DNA of 64,000 bases from NCBI GenBank assembly GCA_003956705.1, contig QZCP01000108.1:28191-92190 (forward strand), given 5' to 3'. Below, in pieces: positions 61,311 through 64,000 of the stretch; the stretch's first letter is position 1; the number at the start of each line of letters is the position of its first letter. The position numbers and the translations under genes were made by a program. Below the pieces are notes generated by a model. It did not search any database. It worked only from the letters and a program-made list of their open reading frames with translations, and had not been told where the DNA came from. The DNA is from Brevipalpus yothersi. Taxonomy: Eukaryota > Arthropoda > Arachnida > Trombidiformes > Tenuipalpidae.

Positions 61311-63869
61311 TTATAAATCAGTGGAATCATCATTATCGGCTTGTTTGCTACGCTTTGAGTTACTATTTGGATTATCATCGTCAAAATAATATTCTGTATC
61401 CTCTTTTCCTTCTTGATTTTTTTCAATATTCTTTTCATTTTTCTTAATGTTCTGTGAATCTAATTTTTTGCTCCTTCGATTCGATCCATCAGAGCCAGTT
61501 CTTCGTCTTCGAGTATTAGAACTGATTGCTGGAGCCGAATCTGAATTCTCATCTCCATCATCTGCTGCCTTTTCATCGTCATCAAAATATACTTTGCTCT
61601 TATCTGGTAGATCCTCTCCATCGTCAACATCTCCATTGACATTCACATCACCATTTGTGTTTCCATTCTCATCTCCATCATTGATTACTCCAGATCCACT
61701 CGAGCCGGAACTACCTCTCTCCACTCGAGGTGATGAAATTGCAGTATTGGAACCAACAGCCGGAGCTTCAGCATATACCTCAGCATTTCGAACATAGTAG
61801 TTTGGAGTTTCTTCGCACCGGAAATTGTACCACCAATCACAAACAAACAGTTGCTGATTGAAAACAGTACCAATAGGACACAGAAAATCATCTTGTCGTC
61901 CACCAGTTTGACAAATATGGAAAACCTATGGATGAAAATTTTGCCATTAGTCAATCATCTTTGCTATGCCCATCATTACGTTAAGACATCTACTCACCTG
62001 ACATTGAGCCTCAGTGTCTCCATAATAGCCTGGATATTGTTGATCAGAGCATCGGAAAGATGTTTGTGGAACTGTTGTATAAGTTCCATAATCTTGATTG
62101 GGAGTACCTCGAATCGAGTCCTCTAATCTTCCGGTTCCAGAATCACCTTGACTTGCATCCTCTACTTCCACAACAAGATCGCTCTTTTTAGGTCCAGATT
62201 CACTGTTAGTTGACACTTCAATTTCGGGTGGAGGTGCAACAAACTCTGTAGTTGTACTGGTTGGTGGTAAAGTTGTGGTCTCAAATTGCAGGTCATCGGT
62301 CACCGAATCAGTGGTAACAGTGGACTCGATGAAAGGTGATGGTGTGGTTTGAATTCTTCCAGGAGATTTTGATGTCCGTTTTCGGGGACGAGCTTGTTTC
62401 CGGACTCTCGTAACACCAACTGGGGCTCTGGCTTGAGAACGTCTTGAGCCATCGTTTGGTGTAACACTAGAGATGTGTTCAATGTTGGTCTCATAGCGAA
62501 ACATTGTTGAAGGACTTTCCGATGGTGGATGTCTTCTTCTTGATCTACTTCTGAGAGAAGAATTGAATGTACTTCGTAAATGATTGTCCACCGGTGAAGT
62601 TCCACCAGTGTCATCATCGTCATTGTATGGAATAGCTGCCTCAGTGGTTGTCGTCAGATCGATGTCAACGGTTGAAGGACCTCTCCGCCTTCGCACATCA
62701 TTTTCCATGTTTTCCCATCCATTGTTATTACCATCATCATTTGTTTCATTTTCATTGCCATTTTTGTCTTCATCATTTTCATTCTCATTTCGATCACTTC
62801 TTGTGGACAAAGAATTGAAAGTATGCCAAAAAGGAGCTCTAACACTGGATGTTGTCGGCACTGGTGCTGATGGTGTGGTCGAGGTTGTTGTGGACCTTGG
62901 CTCAGGAGTTAAAAAGGGTGATCGAAGGTTCCTCTCCAAATTATTCAATCTAGTTCCGAAAGGTGCATTTGGTCCCGATGGTTGGACAAGTTTGTTGGGT
63001 CGATTTGTCAAGTTTGGTGTTGAACTATCGCTTACGAAGCGTGGTGATCTTCGATCGCTCGCTTCCTTTTCGTCAACTGGATCTAAATTGATTGGAGCTT
63101 TTGTGACTTGATTTGATTGGCTTAGAGTTACCATCTTCTTGAAAAGTTTTAGAGTTGATTTTTTCAATTTTTGCTTATGAATATTGTTATTATTGTTTTC
63201 GGAATGTTGATTATTTTTATCTGAATCTATCGAAATAGGGCTTGAAGATGAAACAGGACCAGAGCCAGAATTATCTCCACCCTGGGAAGGATTTATCCGT
63301 GAAATATCGGTTAAATTAGGGGCTTCTTCATCAAAATTTTCCGCTGGCTGATCTTTATTGTCATTGCTACTGTTGGCACCGTTATGAGTTTTATTCGCTT
63401 TATCCTGAGTATTTGGATACTCTTCTTTGTCATCCCATGTGACCCTACTTAATCTGGACACTGATTTATCATAACCATTGGGCAAAGTTCGTTCTCGACG
63501 TATCTCTTCAACATCTCGATGGTATATTGGTGGACCAAGATCAGGTTGTCTTCGATCGAATCGACCAAAAGGATCCTCACTATTCCAATCTGGCTCTCGA
63601 TTTGTTCCACCCACTAATGAAGCTCTCTCATTATCACCTCCATCTCTCCATGTTTGTTTAAATAAATTTTTCTCAAATTCATCTTTTGATGGCCATCGTT
63701 TGTGTAAATTTTCTTGACTTGATTCGCCACGAAATTCGACCGATTCAATAGAAGAAGCAGAAACCTTTGGAGAGGTAGTCGAAGGTGGAGCCGATGATGA
63801 GGTTACTTCAGCAAACCCTGAAACGGATGCTGAGAGTGTAGATGATGGCAGTGGCAGTGATGATGGTTC
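61311..63869 (-). CDS. Mucin-like protein with one chitin-binding (CBM14) domain, 5' end beyond window
   Basis: Two exons are visible: 63869..61998 (624 codons, phase 0 at both ends) and 61925..61311. At least 828 residues are encoded, and the acceptor at 63870-63871 shows that more exons lie beyond the window. The first about 590 visible residues are low-complexity Ser/Thr/Pro/Asn/Asp with TTT-TSTTP runs, as in heavily O-glycosylated linkers. A peritrophin-A type chitin-binding domain spans the exon junction: FRCSDQQYPGYYGDTEAQCQ, then VFHICQTGGRQDDFLCPIGT, then CDWWYNFRC, with all six cysteines. The tail is acidic and basic by turns, ending DNDDSTDL. Such proteins bind chitin in cuticle or peritrophic matrix. 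No signal peptide can be seen here. Confidence 0.9.
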
Positions 63870-64000
63870 CTATGATAAAAAAATATGCATCTATTAGTTT
63901 TTTCCCTTAGAACTGCTGTTCATACAGCTAGAAAAGTTCTGGAGAAGGAATCTGAAGCTCTTGAGAATGTTTCAAATTTTTCAAAATAAACTTCTATAAC

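Overview
The window is nuclear DNA of an arthropod. It is AT-rich, its spliceosomal introns use GT-AG borders and are mostly 55-120 bp, and dinucleotide (GA)n/(CT)n microsatellites are frequent. A Rebers-Riddiford cuticle protein, a peritrophin-type chitin-binding protein and an invertebrate-style calcitonin precursor point to an ecdysozoan arthropod. The small introns, low GC and many short secreted proteins fit an acariform mite, but that placement is inference. No bacterial, viral or transposon genes were recognised.

Layout. 0.8-2.6 kb: two small secreted-protein genes in tandem (-). 4.2-5.5 kb: transgelin/Mp20 (+). 6.4-10.6 kb: a calcitonin-like neuropeptide precursor (-) assembled from short exons, with two alternative last exons that each encode a different Cys-loop, Pro-amide peptide. 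12.6 kb: an intronless Cys-rich secreted protein (+). 15.2-26.5 kb: an RR cuticle protein (+) with two tiny 5' exons and introns of about 4.3 and 5.2 kb; an intronless secreted protein lies antisense inside intron 1. 27.4-29.6 kb: a divergent pair of small secreted-protein genes, each with a TATA box and initiator. 31.1-34.7 kb: NAA25 (+). 35.2-36.3 kb: glucose-6-phosphatase (-). 36.3-40.7 kb: no gene found. 40.7-42.3 kb: ABHD16A-like lipase (-). 42.9-44.7 kb: sugar transporter (-). 45.7-50.4 kb: LENG8/SAC3-type protein (-), whose last intron holds an antisense secreted-protein gene (+, 46.5-47.5 kb). 51.4-52.3 kb: cyclophilin H (+). 52.7-54.1 kb: AMDHD2 (+). 54.3-55.4 kb: four-TM protein (-). 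56.1-56.5 kb: an unidentified exon (-). 57.6-58.9 kb: CDK1 (+) with a variant PSTAIRE helix. 59.1-59.7 kb: a four-exon small membrane protein (-). 61.3-63.9 kb: 3' part of a mucin-like CBM14 protein (-) running off the window.

The right half (31-59 kb) is a compact block of housekeeping genes for N-terminal acetylation, gluconeogenesis, splicing, mRNA handling, cell cycle and GlcNAc salvage. The left half is sparser and carries secreted, cuticular and signalling genes with long introns. All gene models were built by eye from reading frames, splice borders and phase agreement. Exon boundaries are exact readings of the sequence, but transcription is not demonstrated.
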